Below, piece by piece: positions 47,365 through 57,452 of a DNA stretch of 64,000 nt. Source of the DNA: Planctomycetaceae bacterium. GTDB taxonomy: Bacteria; Planctomycetota; Planctomycetia; Planctomycetales; Planctomycetaceae. How positions within the stretch are numbered: the first letter of the stretch is position 1; each line of letters begins with the position of its first letter. Location: positions 62,001 to 126,000 of the forward strand of contig JAWKUA010000021.1 in assembly GCA_041398785.1 (NCBI GenBank). The letters run 5' to 3'. Under the pieces are notes generated by a model. It saw nothing but the letters and a program-made list of their open reading frames with translations, did no database searches and was not told the DNA's origin. The position numbers were made by a program, and so were the translations under genes.

Positions 47365-47602
47365 GCCCGCGCGTGCGCACCGTTGCATCGCATGTGAAGG
47401 TCATGCGGGTTCTTCGGGCAGTTCGGGCGGCACGGAATGCGCCATAAGTGTTCACCCGACTGGGCAAAACCCCGCGCAAATGTCGTCCTGAGACCAACTC
47501 GCGGGTTCCGGTGAAGTCGATCATTCCGACAGCGGGCAGGAGTCATCGTCGCGGCATACCGCTGACCGTGGCTCATCTGAACCCATTGACACGGAGGTCG
47601 TC

Positions 47603-50600
47603 GTGGTGCAGTACGCACACATATTCACAGCTTCGAGACCACGCATTGCCAGTTGTGCTCGCAGAGCCCGGAAGTGCCTGCTGTCGGCGGCCGTGACCGC
47701 GTCAATCGCCTGCAGCACCGCTCGCGCCAACGATGTTTTGATCAACGGCGTTCCCGGCCCCGGTGATTCATCGCCGGCATTCATTCTTGTCGACCCCGGC
47801 CTGAACGACGACGTCATCATCAATGTCGACACAATCGACATTATCGGACCGGCGGCGGACACGATTCGAGTCAACGGCCAGGCAGGGTCCACGCTGCTGA
47901 ACGTCGCGGCGGGGCGATCGGTTTCCGGAGCGACCAGCACGGGCGTGTATCTGCGTTCGACGACGGGAAACATCGGCGCTGTCATCGATGGAAGCGTGAC
48001 GTCTGCGTTCAACGCCGTGACGCTTGACGCTCGGTTTGCCCCTGCCGGTGGAAACGTCAGCCTCTCAGGTGCAGGCAGCCTGTTTGGAACCGGCGGCACC
48101 GCGGCGTGGCTGCTTTCGGACACGGGCTCCGTCAATCTGGACGGCTTCAGTTCGATCACAGCAGGCGATCGCGGCGTGTACGTCAACTCAGGCGGCACGG
48201 TCAATCTGGGAACGAACTCGCGGCTGGGAACGATCACGGCCGGCACAACCGGCATCGAAGTCGAACTGGCGCTGGATCCCGCGAACAACGGTCCGATCAC
48301 AATCAACGCGTCCGACATCACGGCGAACGGTGGTTTCGGAATTCGGACGCGCGCGTTCGAAACGGATACGGCCATCAGTCTCAGCGGAACTCTGCGGTCC
48401 GTCGGAGGCGCCGGCATTTACGCGACGTCCACGACCGGAAACATCGTCATCGGCGGCGAAGGGACCGGCAGCGTCGACGGCGGCACGGCAGGTATCATCG
48501 CGGACTCGCGCTTCCTGCCGCCCGGCGGAAACATCGTGATCTCCGACTTTGCGTCGGTGATGGCAGCCGACACGGGCATCTGGGCTCTGGCGGACATCGG
48601 TACGGTCAACGTCGAAAACATCGCCTCTATTACTTCCGTCGGCCACGGGGTGCATGTCGAATCCAGCGGGTTGGTCAGTGTTGGTCAAACGACTCCCCTG
48701 GGACCAATTTCAGCCGGCGGAAACGGGATCTTTGTCGATCAGCTCTTCGACGCCACGAACAACGGACCGCTGTTCATCGGGGCCACGGACATCACGTCGG
48801 GAGCACACGGCATTCGTGCCATCGCGTGGGACGGCTTCACGCAGATTCAGGCCAATGGAGCAATTTCCGCCGGCTTTACTGGAATCTACGGCACCTCGAC
48901 GACCGGGAATCTGGTGATCGACGTAGCCTCCGGAGCCAGCGTTCGCGGGGGACACTTCGGCGTTCTGACGGAAACCACGACGGGCCGCGCGATCGTGAAC
49001 AACGCCGGACTCATCGGCAACACGGCCGACACCGGAGCCGCTTCAGACGCCGGAGCGGACGCATTCCGAGTCGGATCCGGAAACGCCGTGCTGAATAACT
49101 CCGGAAGCGTTGTCGGCCGCATCGACACAACCGGATCCAATTCCTTTGTTCTGGACAACCAGGCGGGCGGCGTCTGGACGCCGTCGCGGGGAATTGTGCC
49201 GTTTCGAGGTTCGGATGACGCCATTGACAACTATGGCCGCATCAACATTCGTTCCGGCTGGACGGTCTTCGATCAACTGGAAATCCTTCGCAACCACCGC
49301 GGCGGGCTGATCGACCTGAGCTACGGGCCGGACGCGACGGATCACCTGGTCGTCGGCGACTTCAATGCGACTGACGGCAGCCAGTTCACATTCAACTTCG
49401 ACGCTTCCGCCGCCAACAACGCGGGAGAAGGCTATGACAATTCCACTGACGGTACGGGAACCGCCGACACGATCGTTGTCGATGGAACTTCGTCAGTGTC
49501 CGGCCGTTCGATCGTCAACATCGTGTCGATCGGCGGAGCTCCCACAGCCGAGACCGGATCGGTGTCGCTGATCTACACCGGCGTCCGCATCGGAGCGCCG
49601 GCACCCGATGCTATCGTGACGCCGTCGTCGTTTTTCAGTTTCGGGTCGGGGAATCCGACAACCGGCGCGTCGATGTTCTATCTTGTGGACGACGGTAACG
49701 GCGGCCTGTATCTGCAGTGGGGGCCGAACAACAATTCGCCGGCGCTGCTGGGTGCGTTCATGGGAGGCTACCTGGCAGACAACCAGTTCGCTCCAAGTGC
49801 CATCAATGCGGCGGTCGGCAAACTGGGAACGATTGTCGGAGGCGTCGGACCTCTGGGCGGCCCGTCCGGCGGCGGCGTTGTCGGGCGCATCGGTGATGAT
49901 GCGTCGATGAGCATGCTGGCTCCGCGAAGTTCGCGCTGTCGCAACGGCCGGTTGTTCAACACGTGGTTTCTGGTGGGAAGCGCGGGAGCCGGCTATTCAC
50001 CGGGCGGCCAGGGCTCGACGGTCGGCTTCGCGGCGGGAATGGAGCGAGACCTGTCGGACGTGACCGACGCCGAATGCGGCCGCACGGCTCTGGGAGCGTT
50101 CTTCTTCGACAACCAGACCAATGATCGCTGGCTGAGCGGTTCGTCGTTTTCCCAGGCCAACGGGCTGGGAGCCTACGTGCGAGCCGGCGGAGGCGACGGC
50201 TGGTACGGGTCACTGATCGGCTCGCTGGCATGGTCGGATACCGACCTGGTCAACAGCATGTATAACTCGACCGGAAACCAGGACAACACGGGTTATTCAC
50301 TGGTCGCGCTCGGCGGTTATCTCATTCCCGTCACCGACGCCGCGTCACTGGATTTTCGAGGCATCGCGTCCTACGGAAACGTGAATGGTAAAGCGTTTAC
50401 CGACAGCAACGCGATGACCATTAACGGCACGGATTCCGGAATCACAACGCTCGGCCTGTTGTCCGGAATTAACTACCGCCTGACCGGACGTCAGAACGTG
50501 TTCGCTCGCGCGGGAGTGAAGTGGATTGATCTGAACCGGGATATCGTGACCGTCACTGCCTTCCAGCGAGGTTCCGTGAATGCTGTCGTCGGCAGCGTGG

Positions 50601-50719
50601 AGTTCGGGTATCGCGAAGCCATCACGAAAAATGTGACGTTCGATGCCTGGCTGTCCGGCGACTTCGGCGAATACTTCGCCAGCGGGGGCGGACGCGTCGG
50701 GCTGACCATCGGCCTGTAG
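47603..50719 (+). CDS. Autotransporter-like outer-membrane protein with two long internal repeats
   Basis: A secreted protein of 1038 residues. GTG start 47603 with ACGGAGG 5 bases upstream; a second GTG at 47606 is better spaced. Signal peptide residues about 1-43 (ASIACSTARAND). The passenger is Gly/Thr/Asn/Ser-rich and beta-helix-like. Residues about 119-275 and 276-431 are two tandem copies of a ~157-residue unit, each opening STTGNI, and a third copy starts at 432. Residues about 775-1038 have the alternating pattern of a 12-strand autotransporter barrel (WLSGDFGEYFASGGGRVG). The last residue is Leu, not the usual Phe/Trp. Its last 375 bases lie antisense to the nuoN frame. Confidence 0.8.
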   Translation: MVQYAHIFTASRPRIASCARRARKCLLSAAVTASIACSTARANDVLINGVPGPGDSSPAFILVDPGLNDDVIINVDTIDIIGPAADTIRVNGQAGSTLLNVAAGRSVSGATSTGVYLRSTTGNIGAVIDGSVTSAFNAVTLDARFAPAGGNVSLSGAGSLFGTGGTAAWLLSDTGSVNLDGFSSITAGDRGVYVNSGGTVNLGTNSRLGTITAGTTGIEVELALDPANNGPITINASDITANGGFGIRTRAFETDTAISLSGTLRSVGGAGIYATSTTGNIVIGGEGTGSVDGGTAGIIADSRFLPPGGNIVISDFASVMAADTGIWALADIGTVNVENIASITSVGHGVHVESSGLVSVGQTTPLGPISAGGNGIFVDQLFDATNNGPLFIGATDITSGAHGIRAIAWDGFTQIQANGAISAGFTGIYGTSTTGNLVIDVASGASVRGGHFGVLTETTTGRAIVNNAGLIGNTADTGAASDAGADAFRVGSGNAVLNNSGSVVGRIDTTGSNSFVLDNQAGGVWTPSRGIVPFRGSDDAIDNYGRINIRSGWTVFDQLEILRNHRGGLIDLSYGPDATDHLVVGDFNATDGSQFTFNFDASAANNAGEGYDNSTDGTGTADTIVVDGTSSVSGRSIVNIVSIGGAPTAETGSVSLIYTGVRIGAPAPDAIVTPSSFFSFGSGNPTTGASMFYLVDDGNGGLYLQWGPNNNSPALLGAFMGGYLADNQFAPSAINAAVGKLGTIVGGVGPLGGPSGGGVVGRIGDDASMSMLAPRSSRCRNGRLFNTWFLVGSAGAGYSPGGQGSTVGFAAGMERDLSDVTDAECGRTALGAFFFDNQTNDRWLSGSSFSQANGLGAYVRAGGGDGWYGSLIGSLAWSDTDLVNSMYNSTGNQDNTGYSLVALGGYLIPVTDAASLDFRGIASYGNVNGKAFTDSNAMTINGTDSGITTLGLLSGINYRLTGRQNVFARAGVKWIDLNRDIVTVTAFQRGSVNAVVGSVEFGYREAITKNVTFDAWLSGDFGEYFASGGGRVGLTIGL

Positions 50720-52246
50720 CGGAATCACGCCGGGTACGTCTTGAGCCTGTCCGCGACCGGCCGCGGCCGCGTTCCACAACCACTGGGGAGCTGCAAACAA
50801 GGCGATCGCAGCGACAGCACAAATGCCGCCGGCTGCCATCGCCGCGACGGAATGCCGTTGCGGTTCCGTGTCGGTGGCCGCGTCGAGATACATGACGGCG
50901 ACGATTCTCAGGTAGTAATACGCGGAAATCACCGCGTTGACCGCCAGAACAACCGCCAGCACGCATCCGACTGTCGAGCTGTCTGACCAGGCGGCCAGAA
51001 ACAGGTTCAGCTTTCCGAGAAACCCGGCCGTCGGCGGAAGTCCGCTGAGCCCGAACAGGCAGACCGTCATCAGAACTGCCGCAACGGGCTGCGTTCGGCT
51101 AAGCCCTGCCAGATCAGTCACTGCTCGAACGGGACGTTCCGCTGATCCGGCGGCCGCGATCATCGCGAACACACCGATCGTCATCACTCCGTAGATCGCT
51201 AGATAAAACAGCATCGAAGTCACGCCGCTGGCTGACGCGGCGTGGTCTCCGATCGTCAGCCCCACCAGCATGTAGCCGGCGTGAGCAATGCTGGAATATG
51301 CCAGCAGCCGATGCAGATGCTGTTGCCGCAGCGCCAGCACATTGCCGACGATCATCGTCAGCACCGCCAGAGTGCTCAGCAGCGCGCTGACTGCCGGACC
51401 CGGCACCCAGTGCAGCAGGGTCGTCGATCCGGCACTCATCGACAGCAGCCGCAACAGTGCCGTCAGTCCGACCAGTTTCGGAACAAAGGACAGCATCGCG
51501 GCGGAAGACGAAGTCACGCCCTGAAACACATCCGGTGCGTAAAAATGAAATGGCACGGCAGCCACACGAAAACTGAGTCCGGCAAGCAGTAGCACCAGCG
51601 CCAGTTTCATCATCATCGGATCGCCTGACTGGACGGAAGCCGACAGCCGATTCGCGATGGCCGTCATGCTGGTCGTTCCCGCGATGCCAAATATCCAGGC
51701 GAGACCGTACAGAACGAACGCCGAGGAAAAGATGCTCAGCAGAAAATACTTGATCGTTGCTTCACGCGTCAGTCGGTCTCGGCGAGGCAGGTACAGCAGG
51801 ACGTATGTAGGAATGCTGACCAGTTCCAGTCCCAGAAACAGGCCGACCAGATCATTGGCCGCGGCTACGAAGTTGGTGCCGGCAATGATCGCCAGCAGGC
51901 AGGCATGTGCTTCGGCGGAATGGCCGTCGTCGATCTGATCCCACAGAACAAGTGCCAGCAGAGTTCCTCCCGCCAGCGACAGGCCGCGAACAAACCAGGC
52001 GAACTCATCGGCACGGAAGAAACCCGCAGACGAAACCAGCACTGGTGAATGCCACCAGGCGATACCGGCGGCTGCAATCGCCGCCAGCGACAGAATCCCC
52101 CAGCGGTGACGCAAGCCTCGCGCGACGTCGCCCGTTTCCGTCGCAAGAAACGGAGCCGTCAGAAACATGACGCAGACGGCGGCCAGCAGAATGACTTCGG
52201 GAACAATGCGTTCGATCGCGCTGTTGATGAGCGAATAGTCAGTCAC
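50345..52246 (-). CDS. nuoN: NADH-quinone oxidoreductase subunit N, frame reads antisense into the neighbouring gene
   Basis: One of three antiporter-like proton-pumping subunits of complex I. GTG start 52246 overlaps the nuoM stop. Up to residue about 500 it is a normal NuoN: YFLLSIFSSAFVLYGLAWIF, the loop FHFYAPDVFQGVTSSSAAML, LLAYSSIAHAGYMLVGL and LFGLSGLPPTAGFLGK. After WNAAAAGRGQAQDV the frame stays open for about 125 residues with no family similarity, reading the complement of the autotransporter-like gene to 50345. A one-base shift near 50731 would give a stop (CGTGA) at the expected end. Either the stop was lost or there is a base error; the core should be functional. Confidence 0.88.
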   Translation of the reverse strand: MTDYSLINSAIERIVPEVILLAAVCVMFLTAPFLATETGDVARGLRHRWGILSLAAIAAAGIAWWHSPVLVSSAGFFRADEFAWFVRGLSLAGGTLLALVLWDQIDDGHSAEAHACLLAIIAGTNFVAAANDLVGLFLGLELVSIPTYVLLYLPRRDRLTREATIKYFLLSIFSSAFVLYGLAWIFGIAGTTSMTAIANRLSASVQSGDPMMMKLALVLLLAGLSFRVAAVPFHFYAPDVFQGVTSSSAAMLSFVPKLVGLTALLRLLSMSAGSTTLLHWVPGPAVSALLSTLAVLTMIVGNVLALRQQHLHRLLAYSSIAHAGYMLVGLTIGDHAASASGVTSMLFYLAIYGVMTIGVFAMIAAAGSAERPVRAVTDLAGLSRTQPVAAVLMTVCLFGLSGLPPTAGFLGKLNLFLAAWSDSSTVGCVLAVVLAVNAVISAYYYLRIVAVMYLDAATDTEPQRHSVAAMAAGGICAVAAIALFAAPQWLWNAAAAGRGQAQDVPGVIPLQADGQPDASAPAGEVFAEVAGQPGIERHIFRDGFAIPELHAADDSIHGTSLEGSDGHDIPVQINPLHSRASEHVLTSGQAVVNSGQQAERCDSGIRAVNGHRVAVGKRFTIHVSVGRDASKIQ

Positions 52247-53954
52247 GAGGCGACTCCGCAGGCAGGAAAACCAAAGTGTGCGATGACGTCGCTGCCGCGG
52301 CGGTTGTGATGTCGTCGGTCAACGCGTGAGGTGCCCCGGGCGAAAGCGCAGCGGCGGTGTCCGGTTCAGCAGCGTCGAAGCGTGCGGCGAGCGACTGAAT
52401 ATCCGGCTGTATCAGATTGATCAGCGGCATCGGTCGAACGCCGATCCACAAGCACATCGCCGCAATCGGCGCGAGTGACAGAAATTCGCGAAAACTCAGA
52501 TCGCGCGCGATGCGGGAGTCTTCGCCGTGCGATTCCTTCAGATTTCCGAAGAACATGTGCTGCAGAGCCGTCAGCAGATACCACGCTCCCAGCACAACGC
52601 CGGCAGCTCCGATGATTCCATACAGCGAATGACGTCGGAACATTCCCGCCAGCGACAGGAACTCGCCGACAAAACCGTTCAGTCCCGGCAATCCGATACT
52701 TGCCATTGATATGAAGACCATGCTGCAGCCGATCAGCGGCAGCCGCGACGCCAGGCCGCTCAGGTCGTCCAGCATCCGCGTGTGATAGCGTTCGTAAATC
52801 ATCCCCACGATCAGGAACAGTGCGCCGGTGGACAAGCCGTGGTTGATCATCTGCATCACGCTGCCGGTCAGGCCTTCCGTGTTGAGCGCAAACAGACCCA
52901 GCGTGCAGAATCCCAGGTGAGCCACGCTGCTGTAGGCCACAAGCTTCTTCAGATCCCGCTGAGCCAGAGCGCAGAGAGATCCGTACACAATACCAATCAC
53001 CGACAGCAGCCCGATCGCGGGCAGTCCGGTCGTGACGCAGGCTTCCGGAAACAGGGGCAGACACAGTCGCAGGAATCCGTACGTTCCCAGTTTCAGCAGA
53101 ACACCCGCCAACAGGACGCTGCCGGCCGTCGGGGCTTCGACATGAGCCAGCGGCAGCCAGGTGTGAAACGGAAACACGGGAACCTTGATCAGAAAACCGG
53201 CGGACACCGCCAGGAAGAGTTTCACCTGCATTGCCGGCGGCAGCGGCCGTTGCTTCAGCCATTCGGCCAGCGCCGGCAGCGACGCGGGAGTCGCCAGGCC
53301 GTCATTGGCAACATGCAGCAACAGGATGATCAGTCCGGTCAGCGTCACCAGGCTGCCGCCCAGCGTGTACAGAAAGAACTTCATCGCCGCGTGACGCCGG
53401 TCCGGTCCGCCCCAGATCGCAATCAGGAAGAACAGCGGTATCAGTGTCATTTCGAAGAACACGTAGAACTGAATCAGGTCGAAGGAACAGAACACGCCGA
53501 TCAGTCCCGTTTCCAGAATCATCAGCGCCACAAAGAAATCCGCTGACCGTTCGCGAATCGCGTCCCACGATGTCAGCACCGAACAAAACGTCAGCAGTGC
53601 TGTGAGTGAAATCAGTGCCGTGCTGATCCCGTCGATTCCCAGCAACATCTGCAGTCGGACGCCGCCTTGTTCGGTCGCGTCCGACGTGTTCATCCAGTCG
53701 TGTTCGAACAGAATCTTCGGATGCACGGCAGCATCGGACACTGCGATCGAATCCATCGCGCCGTCGAACGCGGCTTTTGCCCTGGCATGCGACACGTACT
53801 GCGACATCAGCAGAACCGAAGCGCCGAGAGTCAACAGCGATCCACACACCGCGATCCACCGCGTCGTCTGGTGCGTCAACGAACTGCGGAACAACATCAG
53901 CACCATCGCGGTCGCCAGGGGAATTCCCAGGCAGGCTGTCAGCACAACGTTCAT
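52239..53954 (-). CDS. nuoM: NADH-quinone oxidoreductase subunit M
   Basis: Proton-pumping antiporter-like subunit of complex I, 571 residues from ATG 53954 (MNVVLTACLGIPLATAMVLM); the frame extends to 54110 without homology. Motifs: the conserved Glu in FYVFFEMTLIPLFFLI, Lys in LIKVPVFPFHTWLPLAHVEA, and LKKLVAYSSVAHLGFCTLGL with GSVMQMINHGLSTGALFL. The C-terminal 50 residues are an Ala/Thr-rich tail. An 8-base overlap couples it to nuoN. A 222-base gap separates it from nuoL. Confidence 0.95.
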   Translation of the reverse strand: MNVVLTACLGIPLATAMVLMLFRSSLTHQTTRWIAVCGSLLTLGASVLLMSQYVSHARAKAAFDGAMDSIAVSDAAVHPKILFEHDWMNTSDATEQGGVRLQMLLGIDGISTALISLTALLTFCSVLTSWDAIRERSADFFVALMILETGLIGVFCSFDLIQFYVFFEMTLIPLFFLIAIWGGPDRRHAAMKFFLYTLGGSLVTLTGLIILLLHVANDGLATPASLPALAEWLKQRPLPPAMQVKLFLAVSAGFLIKVPVFPFHTWLPLAHVEAPTAGSVLLAGVLLKLGTYGFLRLCLPLFPEACVTTGLPAIGLLSVIGIVYGSLCALAQRDLKKLVAYSSVAHLGFCTLGLFALNTEGLTGSVMQMINHGLSTGALFLIVGMIYERYHTRMLDDLSGLASRLPLIGCSMVFISMASIGLPGLNGFVGEFLSLAGMFRRHSLYGIIGAAGVVLGAWYLLTALQHMFFGNLKESHGEDSRIARDLSFREFLSLAPIAAMCLWIGVRPMPLINLIQPDIQSLAARFDAAEPDTAAALSPGAPHALTDDITTAAAATSSHTLVFLPAESPRD

Positions 53955-54176
53955 GTCAGTACTCGTCGCGTCAATGGACTGCACGATTCGTTCCCGGCGC
54001 ACCGACTCCGGCCTGACAACATCGTTCGTGAGATGTCCCCATCGATGACCGGCTCGCAACGCCGGTCCGTTCGCAGGCGAAGCAAAACGTTCAGGCGCTG
54101 AAGGCTGCAAACGAATTCAGAGTCGAAGAACTCCGGCGATAACGTCGACATCGGTACGGTCCGGGAATAGTCAGGG

Positions 54177-56222
54177 TCAGAAACACGTCAACACAACGAC
54201 GACGGCTGTGACGACACCGATCAACATGACTCCGGCATACGCGGAAAGCAGTCCGTTGTGCAGAAGTCGCGGCCACTGTCCGATCCATCGCGGAACGGAA
54301 CCGGCGGCGTCAAGCAATCCGTCAATCAGATATCGATCCAGAGCGACGGCCAGCTTCGAAAGTGCCACAATCGGCAGCACGATGAAGCCGTTCAGGATTT
54401 CGTCGAGGTAAAACTTATTCAGCGACAGGCGATACAACGGTCCCATGCGCCGCGCGAACGTTCGCGGCACGCCGGGAGCCGCCACATACATCCACCATGC
54501 CGCCGCGACTCCCGCGACAGCGACAAGCGTACTGACGGCCATAACGCCCCAGTGAAGTCCGTGTGATTCCGCGGCCTGCAGTCCGCCGGACATCTGCATT
54601 CGCGATGCAAATGCGTGAGTCGGTCCCAGCAGCAAGCCGGCTCCGACCGCCAGGACCGCCAGAATTCTCAGCGGCCACGCCATAATCGCGGTCGCTTCGT
54701 GAGGATGATCGCCGGCTTCTTCCGGGAATCGTTCGTCGCCGTGGAATGTTCGGAAGTACGCTCGAAACGCGTAGAACGCGGTCAGCAGCGCGGTGACGAT
54801 CGCGACGAATCGGATGGTCAGGAAAAACGAACCATACTCGGCGTGACGCGACGCTTCCGCCAGGACCGCCAGGATGTCGTCCTTGCTCCAGAAGCCGGAC
54901 ATCAGCGGCAACCCCGCCAGCGCCGCGGCGCCGCAAAGGAACGTCCAGTGAGTCACCGGAAGGGCTTTTCGCAGTCCGCCGAAGCGGCGCATGTCGATGA
55001 CGTCTCCCATCGCATGCATCAGGCTTCCCGCAGCCAGAAACAACAGCGCCTTGAAGAACGCGTGCGTCAACAGATGAAACATCCCCGCGGTGACGGCTGA
55101 CGTTGCCAGTTCGGCTCCGGCTGCCGCGGCACCCAGCGCCATGAACATGTAGCCGAGCTGACTGACGGTGGAATACGCCAGCACTCGCTTCAGATCTGTC
55201 TGCGTCAGCGCCGTCAGTGCCGCGATCAGCGCCGTGACCGCGCCGATTCCGGAAACAGCGAGTTGAGCCTGCGGAGCCAGCACGAACAGCGGAGTGCAGC
55301 GGGCCACAAGGTAAACGCCGGCGGTGACCATCGTCGCCGCATGAATCAGAGCACTGACGGGTGTGGGCCCTTCCATCGCATCCGGCAGCCAGACCGACAG
55401 CGGAAACTGAGCCGACTTGCCCATCGCTCCCAGAAACAGACACAGGCAGATCAGCGTGATCCGTTCGGGATGAGCAGCCCCCGTGGCCGCCAGCAGCGCC
55501 GGTTGGTTCAGGATGTCGTCGAACGCCAGTGAACCGAACGTTTGCCAGATCAGCAGAATTCCGGCAATCAATCCGAAGTCGCCGACACGATTGACGACAA
55601 ACGCCTTCTTCGCGGCAGCGGCAGCCGACGGTTTTTGAAACCAGAACCCGATCAGCAGGTAGCTGCAAAGTCCGACCGCTTCCCAAAACACAAACAACAT
55701 CAGAAAACTGCCGGACAGCACCAGCATGCACATCGAAAACACGAACAGGGATACCGCTGCGAAGAATCGGGGATAACCTGGATCGTGCCGCATGTATCCG
55801 GCGCCGAACAGCGCCACCAGCAGCGAAACTCCGGTGACCATGCTGAGCATCATGGCTGTCATCATGTCCGCCTGCAGATCAATGCGGACCGACACTGACC
55901 CGACCTGCAGCCACAAATAGCCGATTCCCGTGATCGCAGGTTTGGCGGCAGCGATCTCGCCGCTAACGTGACCGCCGCTGTCATCACTCGTCGGACCGCT
56001 GTGTGCAATCGCAGCTTGCGCGGGCGCTGACGACTGCTGCGAAGGAAGAATGTGCAGTGTCAACACCAGCGAACACACGAACGCCACGCCCAGTCCGGCC
56101 CAGCAAAACAGATGACTGCGGGCTTTCAGCAGCCGCGGTCCCGGCAGCGCGATCAGTACCGCAGCGCACAGTGGAGCGAGCGGGATCAGCCAGAGAATCT
56201 GTTGTTTCAGAGTTTCAGACAT
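54177..56222 (-). CDS. nuoL: NADH-quinone oxidoreductase subunit L
   Basis: The largest antiporter-like subunit of complex I, ending in the long lateral helix. 681 residues, about 16 membrane helices. Motifs: VFWEAVGLCSYLLIGFWF (conserved Glu), KSAQFPLSVWLPDAMEGPTP with VSALIHAATMVTAGVYLVAR, LKRVLAYSTVSQLGYMFMAL and MFHLLTHAFFKALLFLAAGS. Start ATG 56222, 58 bases after nuoK. A His/Gly-rich loop (about 75-95) between the first helices is a small lineage-specific addition. Confidence 0.96.
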   Translation of the reverse strand: MSETLKQQILWLIPLAPLCAAVLIALPGPRLLKARSHLFCWAGLGVAFVCSLVLTLHILPSQQSSAPAQAAIAHSGPTSDDSGGHVSGEIAAAKPAITGIGYLWLQVGSVSVRIDLQADMMTAMMLSMVTGVSLLVALFGAGYMRHDPGYPRFFAAVSLFVFSMCMLVLSGSFLMLFVFWEAVGLCSYLLIGFWFQKPSAAAAAKKAFVVNRVGDFGLIAGILLIWQTFGSLAFDDILNQPALLAATGAAHPERITLICLCLFLGAMGKSAQFPLSVWLPDAMEGPTPVSALIHAATMVTAGVYLVARCTPLFVLAPQAQLAVSGIGAVTALIAALTALTQTDLKRVLAYSTVSQLGYMFMALGAAAAGAELATSAVTAGMFHLLTHAFFKALLFLAAGSLMHAMGDVIDMRRFGGLRKALPVTHWTFLCGAAALAGLPLMSGFWSKDDILAVLAEASRHAEYGSFFLTIRFVAIVTALLTAFYAFRAYFRTFHGDERFPEEAGDHPHEATAIMAWPLRILAVLAVGAGLLLGPTHAFASRMQMSGGLQAAESHGLHWGVMAVSTLVAVAGVAAAWWMYVAAPGVPRTFARRMGPLYRLSLNKFYLDEILNGFIVLPIVALSKLAVALDRYLIDGLLDAAGSVPRWIGQWPRLLHNGLLSAYAGVMLIGVVTAVVVVLTCF

Positions 56223-56280
56223 CGCGGTTCAGTCCGACAGCGAACAGTGCAGGAAGAAATGCAATATGAAAAGACTCCGG

Positions 56281-56733
56281 TCAGGAAAACGACGCCGGAC
56301 AGCGACTCGCCGCAGGCACGGAACCGGCAGGCGTCAGTCGGGGTTCGACCCTGAGCGGTCCCGGTTCAGAATCCATTTCGAAGTTGCGGTCGGCTTCGGC
56401 CGCGGACGCGGAAACCGGGGTGGTGTCGGGGTCGCGCAGTCCGGTCCAATTTCGGATATCCAGCGAATGCGACTGCCGGTACAGCGCCAGCACGAGCGAT
56501 AGCGCCAGTCCCGCTTCGCAGGCGGCGATTGTCAGGCTGAAAATCGTAAACGCCTGGCCTTCGAAATTTCGGTGCATATGACCGAACGTCACCAGCGTCA
56601 GCGACACTCCGTGCAGCATCATTTCCGCCGACAAAATCATGACGATCAGGTTTCGTCGCGTGATGAAGCCAATCGTGCCCAGCACAAACAACCCGGCGCC
56701 GATCAGCAGGAATTGTTCCGCGTCGTGAGTCAT
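56281..56733 (-). CDS. nuoK: NADH-quinone oxidoreductase subunit K, C-terminally extended
   Basis: Small membrane subunit of complex I. Residues 1-100 are a standard NuoK with three helices and the key Glu residues in LIVMILSAEMMLHGVSLTLV and SLTIAACEAGLALSLVLALY. About 50 more residues follow (starting HSLDIRNWTGLRDPD), polar and without similarity I know; typical NuoK ends near residue 100. The ATG overlaps the nuoJ stop by four bases. Confidence 0.93.
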   Translation of the reverse strand: MTHDAEQFLLIGAGLFVLGTIGFITRRNLIVMILSAEMMLHGVSLTLVTFGHMHRNFEGQAFTIFSLTIAACEAGLALSLVLALYRQSHSLDIRNWTGLRDPDTTPVSASAAEADRNFEMDSEPGPLRVEPRLTPAGSVPAASRCPASFS

Positions 56734-57452
56734 CGCGAATCGTTGCTCCGTCCCGGCGCAATCGCGATGGCTCCGACTGCGGCAATCAGCAGCACGGTCC
56801 CCGCCAATTCGACGGCAAACAGATAGTCACTGAACAGCGTTCGACCCAGCCCCTGCAGACTTCCGGCTGGATGTTGTTCATCGACAGCGCTGAGTGAATT
56901 CATGGCGGTGACTTCGATCACCGGCTGCCGGGAGCCGTTCTGCATTGTCGCAATGATGGCCAGCAGTAGCGCGAATGCCGCGAGCGTGGTCAGCAGCGGC
57001 TGATGTGATCGCTGATCACAGGCTGAGTGCCCGGCCTGCTGAGCCAGCATGACGACGAACAAGAACGTCACAATGACGGCTCCCGCGTAGACGATCATCG
57101 TCGCCGCCGCCAGAAACGGTGCGCTTCGCAACAGAAACAGCCCGCACGTACACAGTGTCACAAGAGCAAACCACAGCGCGGAATATTCGGCGGACCGGCT
57201 GGTGATCGTCAATACGCCGCAAACCAGTGCGCCGCTGCCGAACAGCCAGAACAGTCCATCCGCGACCAGATCGCCCGACAGGTGTCCGCCGGAACCGGTG
57301 AATGCAAACACACCTGCTACGGTCAACAGCAGCCCCGGCAGTTTCGGTCGCTGAGTTGTCCGGCGAGTTACCGGCATCAGCCACAGAACTCCCGCGACCC
57401 ACAACAGCACAGCAGTCACCTGCAGCGGATGAAGATTCAGCCACGCGTTCAC
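56730..57452 (-). CDS. nuoJ: NADH-quinone oxidoreductase subunit J
   Basis: Membrane subunit of complex I at the quinone-proximal end. 240 residues, about five helices. GTG 57452 is chosen because it overlaps the nuoI stop as GTGA, the same coupling used elsewhere in this operon; the longer frame to 57509 reads over the nuoI tail. The family pattern AATMIVYAGAVIVTFLFVVM is clear. The N-terminal 60 residues add two helices before the conserved core, as in other long NuoJ. Confidence 0.9.
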   Translation of the reverse strand: MNAWLNLHPLQVTAVLLWVAGVLWLMPVTRRTTQRPKLPGLLLTVAGVFAFTGSGGHLSGDLVADGLFWLFGSGALVCGVLTITSRSAEYSALWFALVTLCTCGLFLLRSAPFLAAATMIVYAGAVIVTFLFVVMLAQQAGHSACDQRSHQPLLTTLAAFALLLAIIATMQNGSRQPVIEVTAMNSLSAVDEQHPAGSLQGLGRTLFSDYLFAVELAGTVLLIAAVGAIAIAPGRSNDSR

